A DNA stretch of 64,000 nucleotides, from NCBI GenBank assembly GCA_008694505.1, contig VZDJ01004378.1:13470919-13534918 (forward strand), in the 5' to 3' direction. Each line of letters starts with the position of its first letter. The first letter of the stretch is position 1. Positions 1 through 13,900 of this stretch are shown here, piece by piece. The notes beneath the pieces were generated by a model, which did not search any database, was not told the origin of the DNA, and saw only the letters and a list, made by a program, of their open reading frames with translations. This DNA comes from Cyanoderma ruficeps (Eukaryota; Chordata; Aves; Passeriformes; Timaliidae). The position numbers and the translations under genes were made by a program.

Positions 1-2902
1 CTACATTATGCAATAGAACAAAAAGTAAACAGCCATTTATACACACTTTTCAGATACGGAATTTTAAACATCATCTTTTGCATTGAGAAACATCTTATTA
101 AGGCAAAAAAATAGTGTGTATTTTATTAGAAAAAGGTTTCTAAACCAGTGTCTACAGCAGACCACAACAGAGGACTTACTAGGGATTACCTTTTACTGTT
201 GTTTACATAAAATAACTGTGACACAACACACAATCATTATCCTCTTATAGAAGGGAATCATGTAAGATATGAAGTCATGCTAAAAAAAATTAAAAGGTGC
301 AATAGCAGATTTGCCCAATATATTAATTTTTAAAGTATCACGGAATATAGCTGACTAAAAAGTGTTGCATTTAATTCATTGAATTGACAAACTTTTCTTG
401 CATGGATTGAGAAGCAGTGAGTCAAACACTGCATGAATTAAACAGTCAGGCAATACACCACAGGATGATCACAGAATAAATGAACAAATAAATCTCTGCT
501 TTAAAAAATACTAATTTGAGAGAAAAATTCAAGAATATTTCTGTTTCTGTATTCTTCAAACTCAAGGATGATCTGGCTCAGCTACAACAACCCAATCAGC
601 CAAATTGTTATTAGACTGATGAGGGCACGGCTGTCATGACTATTTTCATGTCTATTTTCACATGGGTTCTGCACCACAGGAAAGAAATCACAAAGTGTGT
701 ATGGAGAACAGACAATGGGCAAGGGCAAAGGCTGTACTGAATGTGTCTGATCAATGAAAGATGGTGGCAACACTTGCAGACTGTGGTGCCTCACAGTATG
801 TTGTCCTGTTCCCTGATCACTCCAGTCAGGGAACATTTTGGCAGGCACAGAAACCGTCTTCCAGCCCATCTATCTAGAATTCCTTCCCAAGCAAAGAGTG
901 AGGAAGAAAGGGAAGAGTGTGGAGCAGTTGTGAAGGTCATGTTCAGTCCTGGACTGGAGCCACAGCTTAGGTATGTTCCTGTATCTGACTGTAAGATATT
1001 GCTAGATCTAAAATGAAGGTAAAAGATGGTAAAGCATTTTATAGAAAGGGAAAAAACCCCAACATTCTGAGAAGGGCAAATTAAACTACTTAGTTTCACT
1101 TTCTATCATGAATAATTTCCATGAATTAATGCAGAAAATATACTTCTGTTTTAATAAACCCAGCACCATTTCCTGTGATTCAGTTGGCTTTGTATCATGA
1201 TAGAACAGAGGGAAAAGGGACTAACCCTTGCACCATTTTGTCTGTTTCTCTATCTGTTATGCATAAAGAAAGAACAACACAAACACCAGAGCTGTCTGTA
1301 ATTGCTGAAGTCACCTGAGAGCTGGAGCTGTTGAGAGAGAGCCAAAGGATGGTACAGTGAAAAACCAAAAGAATTGAAAATTAGAATGAAACAGGTTGCT
1401 TAGCATGGTCCTTTCTTCTGTCTTTTTCAGGAAGAAAATCGTCAGCATAAATCACACTCTTGGGCTTCTTATTTTTTTTCCTTCTTTACATCATTAAAAT
1501 GTATTATGTGAGAAAAAAATGAAAGACAGTAAATTACAACATACGAATATATTCTAGATTATTTTCTCCAGAAAAAAATCTAGGTTTTTCTAACTAAAAT
1601 CAACTTGCAAATTAAAACAACACATGGTTGAGATTAATTTGAGAAGTGTACTGGTATTCTGAAACAAAATTTTACTGGAGATCCAACAATGGACTCTGGC
1701 CATCACCTTTCCAGAAGTGAGAGCTACATACTCTATGTTGTGCTAACAATTAAAGCTTAGTCATAAACAAAACATTAATTTTTTTTTTTTTTACACTAAG
1801 ACAACAAAATGAGCTTTAAACTGATTAGGGACATTTAATTTCAAATTTCTGATAACTTGAAAAAGCCTAGAAAAAGGAAACTAGGATTTTAAAACAATGA
1901 CCATGACTAATAAATAAATGGATCTTTGTGGCCTCTTTGAAACCCTTCAAAAACGGTGGCAATATTTTTTAGTAATTTCCTGTACAATAAATTTTGAACC
2001 CAGATATAAGCTTTCCATATTAGGGAGAATTCATCAAAGAAGGGTTTACACTAACTGGTAATATGGTTTACCCTAAAACTTCTAAAGGTCTTCTATGAAT
2101 TTTAGGTCTGACCCTGTGGAATAGATTCATTCACAAATCTAGATATACAGACTGTATTTCATCTATTCTGCAGCTGATAAGGAGGTGAAACACACTTGGT
2201 ACTTTCTGGGCTGGCAATGGGAAGTTGGAACAGGACAGTCTTAACATAATCAGCCAGTGTGCCAGCAAAGTATGAGCATTGCAGAAGTAGCATCTGCTTC
2301 TGTTTTAGCATGCTGAACCTTATTGTCTCACCATTAAGCTTGATAAATTGTCTTTGGTTACCTTGGCTATGAGGTGGATTTATCCAGAAATCAGGAGAAA
2401 GCAAATGGCCAATAGTTCAAGTAAGGTATCCAGAAAAACAAATTATTATTGCATCAAAGGAACAGATTTCCATGTATCTGGAGTGGTGCCCGGTTGAAAG
2501 CAAACAGAAGCAGAGTAATTCTGCAGTGAATGAGTCATTGGTACAGAAGGGACCTACCAAACATTTGTCAAACTGAAGCTGAGAACAGGAAATTAAAAGA
2601 GAAAGGCAAGCAGAAGAAATACACTGGTAGGGACACTGAAATAATTTGTGAGAATATTCTCCCTTAATACAAGAGACGGTAAAAGCTGTATCTGATGAGT
2701 TAGACAACCTGAGTTTTTCTTTCTGGGTTGCTGCTTGTAGACATCAGCTTGTTAGGGCCATATGCATGGATAGACTCGTCTGGGGGACAGGGCCCACAAT
2801 AGCACTAAGTGTTCTCAATATGACAAGAATTTGTGCCATGTTTCCAGGTGGGAGCCAAGAGCCAAGTCAGGAGATGAAAAACATGGCAGTACTTTAACAT
2901 GG

Positions 2903-2948
2903 CAAACTTTAGCATCTGTACTCATTGTTGCACAGATGCTAAAGTTTG
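2903..2948. repeat. Perfect 17-bp inverted repeat (hairpin)
   Basis: The left arm is 2903-2919 (CAAACTTTAGCATCTGT) and the right arm 2932-2948 is its exact reverse complement. They are separated by 12 bases. Seventeen perfect pairs with so short a loop are not expected by chance in 64 kb. There are no flanking target duplications and pairing does not extend beyond the arms, so it is short for a microRNA precursor and does not look like a transposon end. An origin by template switching during replication is the simplest guess. Confidence 0.85.
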
Positions 2949-4186
2949 ATGGAAAACATGCTCGATAGCATTTGCCATTTTAAAATTGACCAGATGAAGA
3001 CAGCAGGGAAACCTATAACTTTTGCTTCACCACTCATACAGTACCTGCCACATCTACCACTACCTTTGTCTATGAGAAATGCTTACAAACTTATTTGAAG
3101 GATGATGACACCTTTGTAAAAATAAAGTTTGCATTTCTCAGAATCTATTAAATAGAATTAGTTGTTTTTGTAGCATTAATTTTGTAAGAACATAAAAACA
3201 TGTGGATTACATTTTTAAAGGAGAACCTAAAGACACATGGATTGCATTTTTATGTGCATTGGACCTACATCAAAGCTCATACAAGGAGATTAAGAAAAGC
3301 TGCAGTCAAAGGAAGGGTCTCTGTCAGTATGGAGAGTGTTACAGTCAGACCCTGGCTATCAAAAATGAGTACAGGAACACAGGCTTTAAAAGATCTAAAA
3401 AGTCTCAGTGGATATAATTCTGTAACTATTCTGTGATATAGCTCTCTGTGGACACAATGATACAATTAAAAAATTCTGTTCCATTTTTAGACTAAATAAG
3501 AGGATGATTTTCTTTTTTTTTTCTTTTTCTCTTTTTTGAGAACTGGTTACAGCTGTCTTCATCATCATCCTCTCCTTGTGTGCCTGTTTGAAAGTTAATT
3601 GAGAATTTCATTCTGAAGTATTTTCATTACCAATATCCTTGAATATGATTATACAGTCATCTTGCATAGTTTATCTCTGTTCTTATGCTAAAAATACTTA
3701 GAATAAATTAACTATTGTTTAGGATGACTATAATGGTGACAAATGAGCCAACCAAATTATCCTTCCTACTATACCTTGCAAATTAAGTATAATATGTAGA
3801 ATTATACTGTAATAGAAACAAGAGCTGTGTTCACATGCAAAAGTAAAAATGGCCTTATGGTCTATTTAATGTACTCACTGTAGAAATTCTAATAATAAAT
3901 AACTTAATTTGAACAATTGGAATAATTGAGAGTATGAACACTGAGATGTCAAAAACATATTTGTAACAAACAAATATTAACTTCCAATGAGATAGACTAT
4001 ATGAAATAGACCTGGGTTAAGATCTAAGTCTGAGCAGTTTCAAATATTTGAGCTCACTTCCAATTACAGTCTCACACTGAAGACACTCAGCTAACAAGCC
4101 AATACAGTTCTCCAGTGGAGAGCAATAAAATGTAGAATGTGTTGCTGTTTACTTCACAAATCACCATTCTGTGAGTTGACACATGC

Positions 4187-4212
4187 ATATATATATATAT
4201 ATATATATATAT
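4187..4212. repeat. (AT)13 microsatellite
   Basis: An uninterrupted run of 13 AT units lies between GC at 4185-4186 and TTACAC. It is a simple repeat, probably length-polymorphic. Confidence 0.95.
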
Positions 4213-5392
4213 TACACAAAGAGAATCACATTTAGAAGGTTAGCAAGAAACCAAGGCATATATTTCAAATCTGAATTTTTAATTCCTTTTAAACATTCAA
4301 AATTAAGTATGAGATGTGTAAAATTTTTATTTGGATCCTAATCAATTTTATATATATTTTTTGCTGTCTTAAAGGTTCAGGATTAAGTACAATATATGTA
4401 TAATTTTTTTTCCTTTGGACATTAAGTTATTTTATGTTATTCTTTAGCTGTCTGAAAGAAGTCATACACTGAAAAACAGCACCCAAAATATTTCTGTGTG
4501 TTTTGTGTGTAAAGAAACAGACAGCTAAAAGCTAGACCACCTTTATTATTTTGTTTTCTTGTAATTTTATAAGTCGTATACATAGTTTCTATTGGTTTAT
4601 AAAAAAGAGAAAAGGAAAGTCAAGGCATTGTGTCAGTTTATAAGCATCCCTTATTAGAAAAATATTCAAAGAAAAATTGCCAGATTCCAAACATGATTTG
4701 GAGTCCAAAATTAGGTATTTATTCTCCCCAGCAGATCCCAAAGGAACTCCTGGTGCCTTAGGAGAATGTTTAAAACAGACATACAGTGGTAGAGGACCTA
4801 GCAGCATGCAATCACCAGCAGCTGTCACTGTGCACAGCTCCACCAGAAAGACAAGACATTGACCCTCATTCTGTCCCTCAAATACATGGAAAAAAATTTC
4901 ATTATCCTGGGGGTAGAAGCATGGCCGTACATCAAGGCCAGTGAGAGTCTCATATTTGTAACCCAGTTTTCAGATGGTGAGAGTTAGACTTCTGCCTTCT
5001 GTGCCTTTTACACCGACGCGCATTGTCTCGTGGTTCCTTTGTGGTGGTGTTCATTCCCTCCTCCACCTGCTGCCTCGGTGTGCTGCTGCCTTGGAAAAAC
5101 AAGCACATAGGGAAAAGAGCAGAAGGAGGAGGATCATGATTTTAGCTTCATTTTTAGCTTTTTTGGGATATGGTGATATTTTTCAGTACTTTTTTTAATA
5201 CATATAACTCTGACACCAACCTGACTAGTGAAATTCAGCTTTTTGTCTTTGCTTTTAACAAAAGTCCCTCTTTCACATGTAGTTTCCAGCCTAACAGGGC
5301 AATTCACAATGAGGTCAAAAGAAGAGTGTGAATTCAGGTACTCTAGCCAAATGCATATCACTCCATCTGTGCAGTGTCCTCTCATTTTAAAA

Positions 5393-5562
5393 GGGCAGAT
5401 TGCGATAGGACGAGGAAATTTTTTTAAGCTAAAAGAGGAGAGATTTAATGTTATGAAAAAATCTTTACTGTAAGGGTGGTGAGGCAGTGGAACAGGTTAT
5501 TCAGAGAAGCTGAGGATGATATTTAAGGTCCTTTCCAACTCAGACGATTCTATGATTCTATG
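5393..5562 (+). mobile_element. CR1 LINE 3' tail, internally deleted
   Basis: This is the 3' end of a chicken-repeat-1 retrotransposon in plus orientation. Recognisable phrases run in the usual order: a GGACGAGG-like box near 5409, AGAGGAGAGATTTA near 5434, GGTGGTGAGGCAGTGGAACAGG at 5475-5496, GAGAAGCTG near 5504, then AAGGTCCTTTCCAACT, and the terminal octamer repeat GATTCTATGATTCTATG ending at 5562. The normal stretch of about 120 bases between the GAGAAGCTG box and the AAGGTCC box is missing, so the copy carries an internal deletion on top of the usual 5' truncation. It has no coding capacity. Confidence 0.93.
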
Positions 5563-7428
5563 TTGAAGTGCATAAGGCATGCCCTGAGAACAGTTGCTAG
5601 ATGAAAGCTCACTAGGAAAAACTGTGGAGAACCCAAAATGGCTGGATAACTTGCTGATAATTTCCTGAATACTTCAAAGTCCTGCATGTGAAAAGAAAAT
5701 ATTTCATGGACCTGTGACACCTCCAAGGCTAAGCAGAAGTAAACCACCATTTTTCATTCCTGTGGTTTTTATTTTAGGGACTTGGTCTTAGTTAAGTCTG
5801 CTTTAGCCACTAAATCCTATCCGAAAGTTTATTACAAGCTACTGGAACTGTCAGAAAACAAGGACAAAAATCAAGAATATTGGTCCAACAACAGACATAT
5901 TTACAGTTTGCACTGACCTCATATATATGTAGGTTTAAAAATATTCAAGTTATTATAACAGAGTATAAAGTTGTACTCAAGCAGATTGACCTCATTGTAG
6001 TTCTCAAGGTGAAACAAAAAATGAAATTGCCAACAAACATATTAGAGTTAGTGATTAATTGGCTCTTTATACACACTTGGGAACACTGGGAGACAGTTCT
6101 GATGGGAAAGACATGATTGCTTCTGATTACTCTGCACTGTCCCATTACAGAAGTCCAATACCAGATTTCAGTGGAAAAATAATCACCATAAATATGTGAA
6201 GTATATATCATGCAACCATCATAAGTATCCACAGTTACAATGGAACTGAATTGCATATTAAAAAAATTACACATGGGATGTCCCTTTGAAACTTCCTTAA
6301 TTTATATTACAGATGTAAGAGTCTTCAGAGCTCAGGCATTTGAAAGAAAGATCTATTGAAAGGGAAAAAAATATCCCTGTGAGGCTTTTAAAAATTAAAT
6401 TAATTGCATTTCATCATGTTTTAAAATACCAAAACATGCTGCACACTGTTTATCACAATGAGTTAATAAATTTGATATCAGGACAGGTATAGAGAAGCTC
6501 TCTTTTCTTACTATCTTTACTGTTTGGATTGTGAAAAGATGGGCTCCTTCAAATTGTATGTGAAACACGGGAACCGTACAGGATTATTCCTTTCTGCATT
6601 TAAAGCTTGCTATATTCCTGTACTCACTGCCTGCATAGGTTGAAAATGCATGGGTATGTACATGCAGTCAGTTCATAGAATCAGGGAGTAATATTTTGTA
6701 AAGTGCTATGATATGTTGGGACATTAGGAGGGATCATTAGGAAAAATAAATATTTGAGAATTGAAAAGTATGTCCAGAGTTCTGGCACTCTGAAGACAAA
6801 TAAGGAAAGGACAAGAATATGTGACCATGAATTTTACAACTACAGCCTGTGCAACTATCATTTAGTAAACATTTATTATCATTATTAATAACGTGACATA
6901 AATTGGAAACAGCAGACTTAATCCATATACTTGGCAGATATATGAAACAGCAGATGGTACTTTAAGTGGGATGGGGGGAATGCCCAGCAGACACCAACAC
7001 AGCCTGGCCACAGATCTGGCATTTATATAAATGAGTGAGACAAAATCTGGACCTAGTAAAGGCCTCACATGTATACACTTGTGTACAATTATTTCTGTGT
7101 ATGCTAGGCAGATCATAATTCTGGCTATGACATTCTTCTCCTCTCATCTGGGAAATGTTCCAGCCATGTTCAAACTGGGGTTGTGGCAACATAGCCACAT
7201 AAAATCCTGCTTGGGAACAGGTTACTATAGAAGACTGCCACAGGTACTGCCTATATGTGTGCTCCCTGTGACACCAAGGAACAATGTAGTCCTTGCTTGT
7301 GTCTTGAAGTAAACAACATATACCTGCAATATATCACATTAAACCAATGACTTCCTATGCGTGGTATAAGTGTTATATTGTTCCTAAATAAGCATTTTTT
7401 CAGAACACTTTGTTAATGGATACAGGTG
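5563..7428. other. Unique non-coding DNA between CR1 and solo LTR
   Basis: Nothing recognisable. Short open frames occur on both strands (for example 5945-6274 minus), but they overlap frames on the other strand and show no domain or motif. Confidence 0.55.
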
Positions 7429-7432
7429 TACT

Positions 7433-7898
7433 TGATGCCTAAAGAGGCTACCTGGAACAGAGGCTAGACAGTGTTAAAGGAATAAAGAAGGCATTTAGTA
7501 AAAAACACCCTCAAATGATATACCTTGGGCAGTGCAAGAGCTCAGCTGAGGCTACACCCGAGATGGACCCAAGATGGACAGAAAGTGGGTGACCAGTCAT
7601 GAGTTTTCACACTTTTATAAGTTTTGTTCCATTTACATATTGGGGTTAATTGTCCAGTTACAGGTTCAGGTTGTGAAGTCCCATCCTCCCAGATTGCTCT
7701 CTCAATTCGCTGTTGTTTATTCATTTTGGGCCTGAAGCTGCAACTGGACCAAGTGTCCTTGGTTCTCAGGCTGGAAAAGGATTGTTTTGTCTGACTAAAC
7801 TGGGAAGAGAACTTGCTAACACTTTACATGAAGTTCAGAGTTATATACTAATGCCGTACAGAGTCTGGAAAATATGAAAGCTAAAAGTTAAGGCATCA
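7433..7898 (-). mobile_element. Solo LTR of an endogenous retrovirus, 4-bp target duplication
   Basis: The boundaries are exact. The element begins TGATGCCT and ends AGGCATCA, an 8-bp terminal inverted repeat containing the TG...CA retroviral ends. It is flanked by the direct repeat TACT at 7429-7432 and 7899-7902. Length is 466 bp. A TATA box on the minus strand (TATAAAAG, 7612-7619) sets the orientation: U3 on the right, U5 on the left. The U5-side phrase reading CTTTATTCCTTTAACAC on the minus strand is like the songbird LTRs I recall. A 4-bp duplication is typical of gammaretrovirus-like (class I) integrases. No internal retroviral sequence is attached. A short minus-strand open frame inside (7542-7724) is not a gene. 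Confidence 0.9.
7612..7619 (-). promoter_or_regulatory. TATA box of the solo LTR
   Basis: TATAAAAG on the minus strand lies near the middle of the LTR, where U3 meets R. If still active, transcription would start about 25-30 bases further left, around 7585, and read leftward into unique DNA. Activity is not known. Confidence 0.6.
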
Positions 7899-7902
7899 TA
7901 CT

Positions 7903-10900
7903 TTGCAGTCATCTGTAACTGTCATCCACACAATGTAACCCCTATAACTCTAGTTTATTCTACCTCACATAAGGCCTTATTTTACTTATTTGTCATTTAA
8001 GAGAAAGAAGAATATTCAGAAAATTGTGTGATTCTTTCTACTGGTTGTATAATCTCATATATTGCTGAAGACCAGAAGACCTGATAATAAACCATTATTT
8101 TTTTCTTAGTAAGGCACATTCAGATGAACATACCTAAGTTATTTGTATGAATGATGTTCCACTTTGGACAAAAGGCTATACTAATAATAACTTTCCAAAA
8201 TTCAGACAGTTCTGAATCCTCAGGACTCCTTTTTCATTTCTTGGGAAAGGACTATTTCTTGACTTACTTTGATTGTATTCACTAAAAAACCTTCTACAAA
8301 ATGAAGATTTTATAGGTACATAACACGGATGGATACAATTATAACATATAATTCTGATGACATGCTGATAGGCATAAAAAAATATGTCAAGGCGTGTTTG
8401 AAGCAATTCCCCTATATAATCAAACTTCACATAATGTTGCACGCATACAGCTGTCAAATTTCTAGCTGATTCATAGATACATTTAAAAAACAAACTTCAG
8501 AACTAATACTAACTGTCCAAGACAGTGATACCTATTCCAGGATACTAAGAACTAGAACTTATTTTAAAAGTGATTTTGTGGTATTCCTATGTCGGAAAAC
8601 AGCTTTCTTTTTTTTTTCCCTAGTGTAATCCAAGATCAAAATACTGTAAATACACAAACAACTGTTCTTTGTTTTTTAAGGTTAAAGATATCAGCATTAT
8701 AGAAATTAGACTAATGATACCTGTATTTAAATTCATAGTATTCTCCTGACATTCAGTTCCAGGTCTACAAATTCTTAAATATTTTGTAGCCTGGTCATGA
8801 TTAACTTTCATCTTTGTGGCTATAAGAACAAAGATATCTTTGAAAATTTATGTAGCATTTTGAAAACAAGTTTTGTTTGGGGGGCTGCTATTTGACCTGC
8901 AGTATGAAGTTACTTCTCACTAGGACAAATTTCGGTAGCAAATTCTGATGTAAGATTTTTCCTCGCTAGTAAGAAGACAGAGAAAAAAAAATCCATAGGC
9001 ATTATTGGTGATGAAAATACTTTCTTCAAGGAATCATTTTATAAGTCAACCTCCTGGACAACAGCATGGCTTTTGGCGATAGAAAAGCACTCATTTTTAC
9101 CTTTCACCTTACTGAGGGATTTTCCTCTCTGTTCATTTTTCTTCACCATTACAGTGTCCTTCAGGAGGGTCAGCAAGTAGTCAAATATGTTTGTATTTTA
9201 AATCCCCCTGTGAACAGCATAACTCATTGCCTCTACTTTTCTGAATGTGATCCATTATAAGCAGAAGCACAGTGAAAACTGTTGAATTCAGTGACAATCA
9301 CAGATCCTTACTTGTCATACAAGTCATGATGTGTGTAAATGCTGCCAAATGACCAGGGTTCAGAATGAAGAGAAGATAAACCTGAATAATAGTCCCAATT
9401 ATTTCATCTTCATAGGCAAGAAATAGGCATGTACAGTTCTCATCTTCCTCTAGTACTGGTAGGCTTTGGGGAAAAATTCTGTAAGAACAATGCACTATTC
9501 TTCCCATGGCTTAGTGTGAAATAATATTGCAAAGAAAAGAGAAGCTGAAGGACAATGAAAAGCTTGGAAATTATACAACTGATTCACAGACTTTCTCAAT
9601 GGAAAACTGTGTAGTGCAGTATTTAATATTCATGTTAATTTACCACACAAAATTATTTTAGTAATTTATATGCAACAGGTTCTATTTTTCCTGATTTGCT
9701 TAATGCTGCCCCCAAAAAGGAAAATGCTCCACCCACTTCTGCTGGCAACTTTTAGGGCACGTAATGGTGGGGAGATGAAATATTGTTAGGAAGCATGGAA
9801 ATCAATTTCCATCTCTTATTCACTGGAAGAGTACACTGAATACTGAATGGTTCAGAAAGAGACTTCTAGACTTTAGAATAAACTAAAATATTGGTAGTTG
9901 AACAGTCACAAAATATACTAGACTGCAAATAAACCACTTCAGAAGAGACTTGAGTCTTAATAAGTACCCCTCAGAGCTGGATCCTCCTTGCAGGGCTCTG
10001 AGTTGTAACCCCTCTTCAGGGGCTACACCCACTTTTCTTTGGATGAAAAGGAAAGTCTCATTCCGGTACCTCAGAGGTCAGAGCTACCATGCAGGACAGA
10101 AGAGAAGCATTTACAAATCTCTGCCTGAATATCAGGGCCAGGGGCAGCAAATATACTGCATGACCCAGGAAGGACCAAGACGGGCAGGAATCTGAGACTA
10201 ATGCAGCCCCCAAGTCAGAGAGCAGAGGCTGGATGGGTAAAGGCCTCAGGGGAGACTTGCCAGGGTACTTTTAGTACTCAGGACCCAAACACAGAATTTT
10301 CTGCAGATGTCATGATTTATAGAGATCAAATAACTAAAACTCTCTGTCAGGCTAAGACCCTTCATTAGTCTCAAGTGTTTTGGAAAGATACTATGTATCG
10401 TAAGATATTTAAATTTATTTTAAAGTATTCAGCTTTGTAAAAAGATTTATCTTGAATGACCCAATCATTACACAGAATTAAAACAACAGTTTAATGGCAT
10501 TGAAGGCATGTAAAGTGTGTCAGGTTTCAATTACTGAACAGAAAAGGAAGATGACAAAGTTTTGGCATTAGAACACACACCTCTAACAAGGAGTTATAAT
10601 GTTCTGGACAGCAGGCATGGGCAGACTTGAATTAGTCTGATTAATAGATCCTTCATGGACAAAGTGCTGTATTGAAAGGACTGTGATAGATAAACCATGA
10701 ATTCTGTATTACAATCTACTATTCATGACAAAAGTTCATGTGTGCTTTTGCATCACAAGGATCATTATTTACTTGTGGAAATTTGAGAAAAATATCTCAT
10801 TGAGCAGTCAGGATGATGGAAAGATCAGTCAATTATGAAGCTGCATTCTTCCAAACATATGCAACAGTAGTGTGCAGTAGGCAAGTTACAGAACAAGCCA

Positions 10901-13900
10901 ACATTTTATTTTTTAAACTTATTTAAGGTTCAGCCACAAAACTGCAAAATGTCCTGATGTTGAACCTAGCATAGTGTGATTTCTGACAAATACTTCCTCA
11001 AATACACCAATAAGATCAAGTACACCTGGAATTATTAACAGCACAAAGTTAGACTCACAGTCTTGGAAACCTATCTTCCTCAGTTATTAGCATGGAGAAT
11101 CAGATTGAGAAACATCTTCTTCCAATTCTTCCTCCTAAATTACGCTTTTACAAGGAGTCCAGTATAGTACAACATCTACTGCAGGAAAGTATATATTTTC
11201 ATTTTGAATGTCACAAAAAAACCACCCAACCCTAAACTGGGAATCAGAAAAGTAAGAACAACACTTTACCACTTTTTTCCATCCCTCTTCTTTCGAATTA
11301 CAGATTGTCTGCCACTGCTCTAAGTTCTTAAAAAAACCTAAAATCTTCTCCTTTTTTCCCCCCCTACCTTTCTGAGATTAAAGTGAAAATACATATTAAG
11401 AGCAACTCCATATAGGAATGAATGGTTTTCACTATTAAGTTTAGACAGCCAAACAGGCAGAAAATGTTTTCACAAATAGAAATGGTTGATGCATTCTAAG
11501 GTGATCTGGAATTTACCAAGTATCAATAATGTATTACTATCTATTGTCTGGAGGTTTTGAATACAGGAAAACAAGTAGGCTATTCCTCAAATCATTTGGG
11601 GGAAATAAATTGACATTTACCATTTTACCTAGTTCCCAAAAACTAGACTTGTGAAAATAGCAATATTTGAATGTACCTAGGTCAGAAGTCATAGACCTAC
11701 TGTTTTTGTTTAATAGTTGATTCAGTTTCACAGTGAAAAAACCCTGAAATTTGTCCTTTATTTTACATTGGTATTGAAGATACTGTCTCTTCCTGAATTT
11801 TTCGTCAGCCCTAGAGTCCACTGGATTTAAATACCTGGATCAATGAGATTAAGTCCAAGGTTTTGCCACTTCCGAAATGAAAAAGGGTCAAAATAAATAT
11901 TGGAGGCAATAATGGTTTTCCTGAAGAGTCTCTCTTCTCATTCTGTGTAGGGTGTTTGTTTGCATAAATTCAGCAAAAGACTACAATTACCTAGACTGGT
12001 CTAATGGAGTTTATATACCACAGACTATATAATACAGTTTCTCTTATAGAAATGAGTGTTCCAGCTTTATATATGAAAAATAGTTATACATACTTCTTCA
12101 CAAAACTTAATAAAGAAAGAGATACTGCTAACATGAAAACGACTTAAATGAAAAGTATTTCTCCATAGTCATAGCCATGTGATATAAAACAAACAATAGA
12201 AGTAAATTTTCATGATACCCTTCAAATACCACAAATATTCAAATCATTGGTATTCGGAACTTTGAATATTCAAACTATTCCCTGTTCATTCTCCAGATTT
12301 CTGGAATTAAACCTTACTCAGTTGCCTCAATTAAGATTCAGTCTGCATAAAATTTTACTTGCATAACATATGATGTCTGCATTTGAGACAAAAAATTCAA
12401 CAACCTGTTTTGAAAAGCCTGCCCAAGTGAAGGTCACAGCATTCCCACTTTCTGCAGTGGATTCATAATCTCATCTATAATGGAAGAAACATTTTATCTG
12501 TTCCAAAGTACTGGCAGGGAGTGTTACAGAGCATTTACAGAATATCAGAAAATGTGTTTCTGGGTAATAAAAATGAATAACGTCATTGCAACCCTTTTAC
12601 TCATTTACAAATGCATGAAATATACAAGCTTCTTACAAAAAAGTTTTGGAAAGAGAAAAATTTATATTTGATCATTTCAATGGAATTCCTTAATGGGATG
12701 TTCTGATATTGCAATTTAATCAGAAATGAAAAGAGAAAAACCCGGACACCTGAAACTAGTATAAGAAATGCCTTTATAAGTAAGTCATCTTCTTCTAATG
12801 CAAAGTTGCAGACTGGTGTAGCTGTCTTTCACGTTTGTGCACAAGGCCAGGCACACTTCAACACTAATCACACACCTCTGGAAAACATCTCATGCATATG
12901 AAAAACAATTCTGTAGAACACCATGTAGGATGGGAATGGACAAGTTAAGCTTTTAAACCTTAAAAAAAAATTAGGGACTGCAGAGAACTGAGACAAGAAA
13001 TATTTAGTGTTGACATAACCTAATGTTCATCCTGTAAGAGGTCCCATACTCTTTGAGATATATGTCTGGAAGAAAGAACCTGACTTCACCATTGCTGATC
13101 ATTAAAGGCTTGTTTGTTTGACCTCAGCATATTATTCATGTGCAGTTGGTACATGGATTATATGATTTGGAAAAGGACTATGAAAAGATGCTATATAAAT
13201 GCTCAGTGTTTATTTTGATTATCACTGTAGCTAATATCCATTACGCAATTATGATAATCAAATGCCTTTTCAGCCTCAAACAATGCATAATGAAATGACA
13301 AATGGTTTTTATTTGTAAAATTTCGACTAAGTTGATTAAATAATTACAAAGCATATGTGTAAATATAAAATAAATCTTCCTTTATTTTACAAGACATTGC
13401 AAAATTTGAAAAGAGTCAAGCTGTACTTCACTAATCATCACAGCTCGCACAGTGAAAGCTCCATCTCTGATTCCCAAACATGTCACTGTTGATCTATTCA
13501 GGTAGAGGAATTAGCCAACAAGAGATTGAATTGTCAACTAAAAAAGAACTGTAAATATGATTTTATCTTTTTGCTATAATTATATTAAGGAAAGATATTT
13601 TATTTTCAATTATTTGCTAACCCTGTGAATATGTAACACTTTTGGGGATTTCTTTCACCTTTACAGTTAAATAAGGTTCTCATTTGCAATATTAGAAGGG
13701 CTTTTTCAATTGAAAATATTAAAAATATTAGTGATTTTAAGGACTAACAATGAAATGGAAATAATAACTAATATCAGAAAAAGAGAACTGGGAAATGTTT
13801 ACTCATAAAATATGATTAAAAAAAGAAGGGCACATGCATTTCTCCTATACTCACTTTACTCCAATAACCTTGAAGTGATGGTAGAGGAGGTGAGGGAAAG

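Larger units (their letters stand above)
1..5392. other. Unique AT-rich non-coding DNA
   Basis: I see no supported gene here. Open frames are short, overlap on both strands and match no family I recognise. Two local features are listed separately: a perfect hairpin at 2903-2948 and an (AT)n run at 4187-4212. A weak direct repeat is visible at 3198-3217 and 3234-3253 (two copies of a phrase like ACATGGATTGCATTTTTA), probably an old tandem duplication. A short patch near 5010-5090 is richer in CpG than its surroundings, but no motif in it is recognisable. A splice-acceptor-like tract ends at about 1430, with nothing to confirm an exon after it. Confidence 0.6.

Noticed and set aside
2903..2948. 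MicroRNA precursor
   Set aside because: The stem ends after 17 pairs with no outer pairing, shorter than known precursors, and the arms match no microRNA I know.
4187..4212. AT run as an origin or regulatory element
   Set aside because: It is a plain dinucleotide microsatellite with no associated sites.
6670..6740. Reversed CR1 tail starting TCATAGAATCAGGGAG
   Set aside because: The resemblance stops after ten bases.
9950..10195. 81-codon plus-strand frame in a GC-richer patch as a gene
   Set aside because: No splice sites, initiation context or domain; its composition alone is not sufficient.
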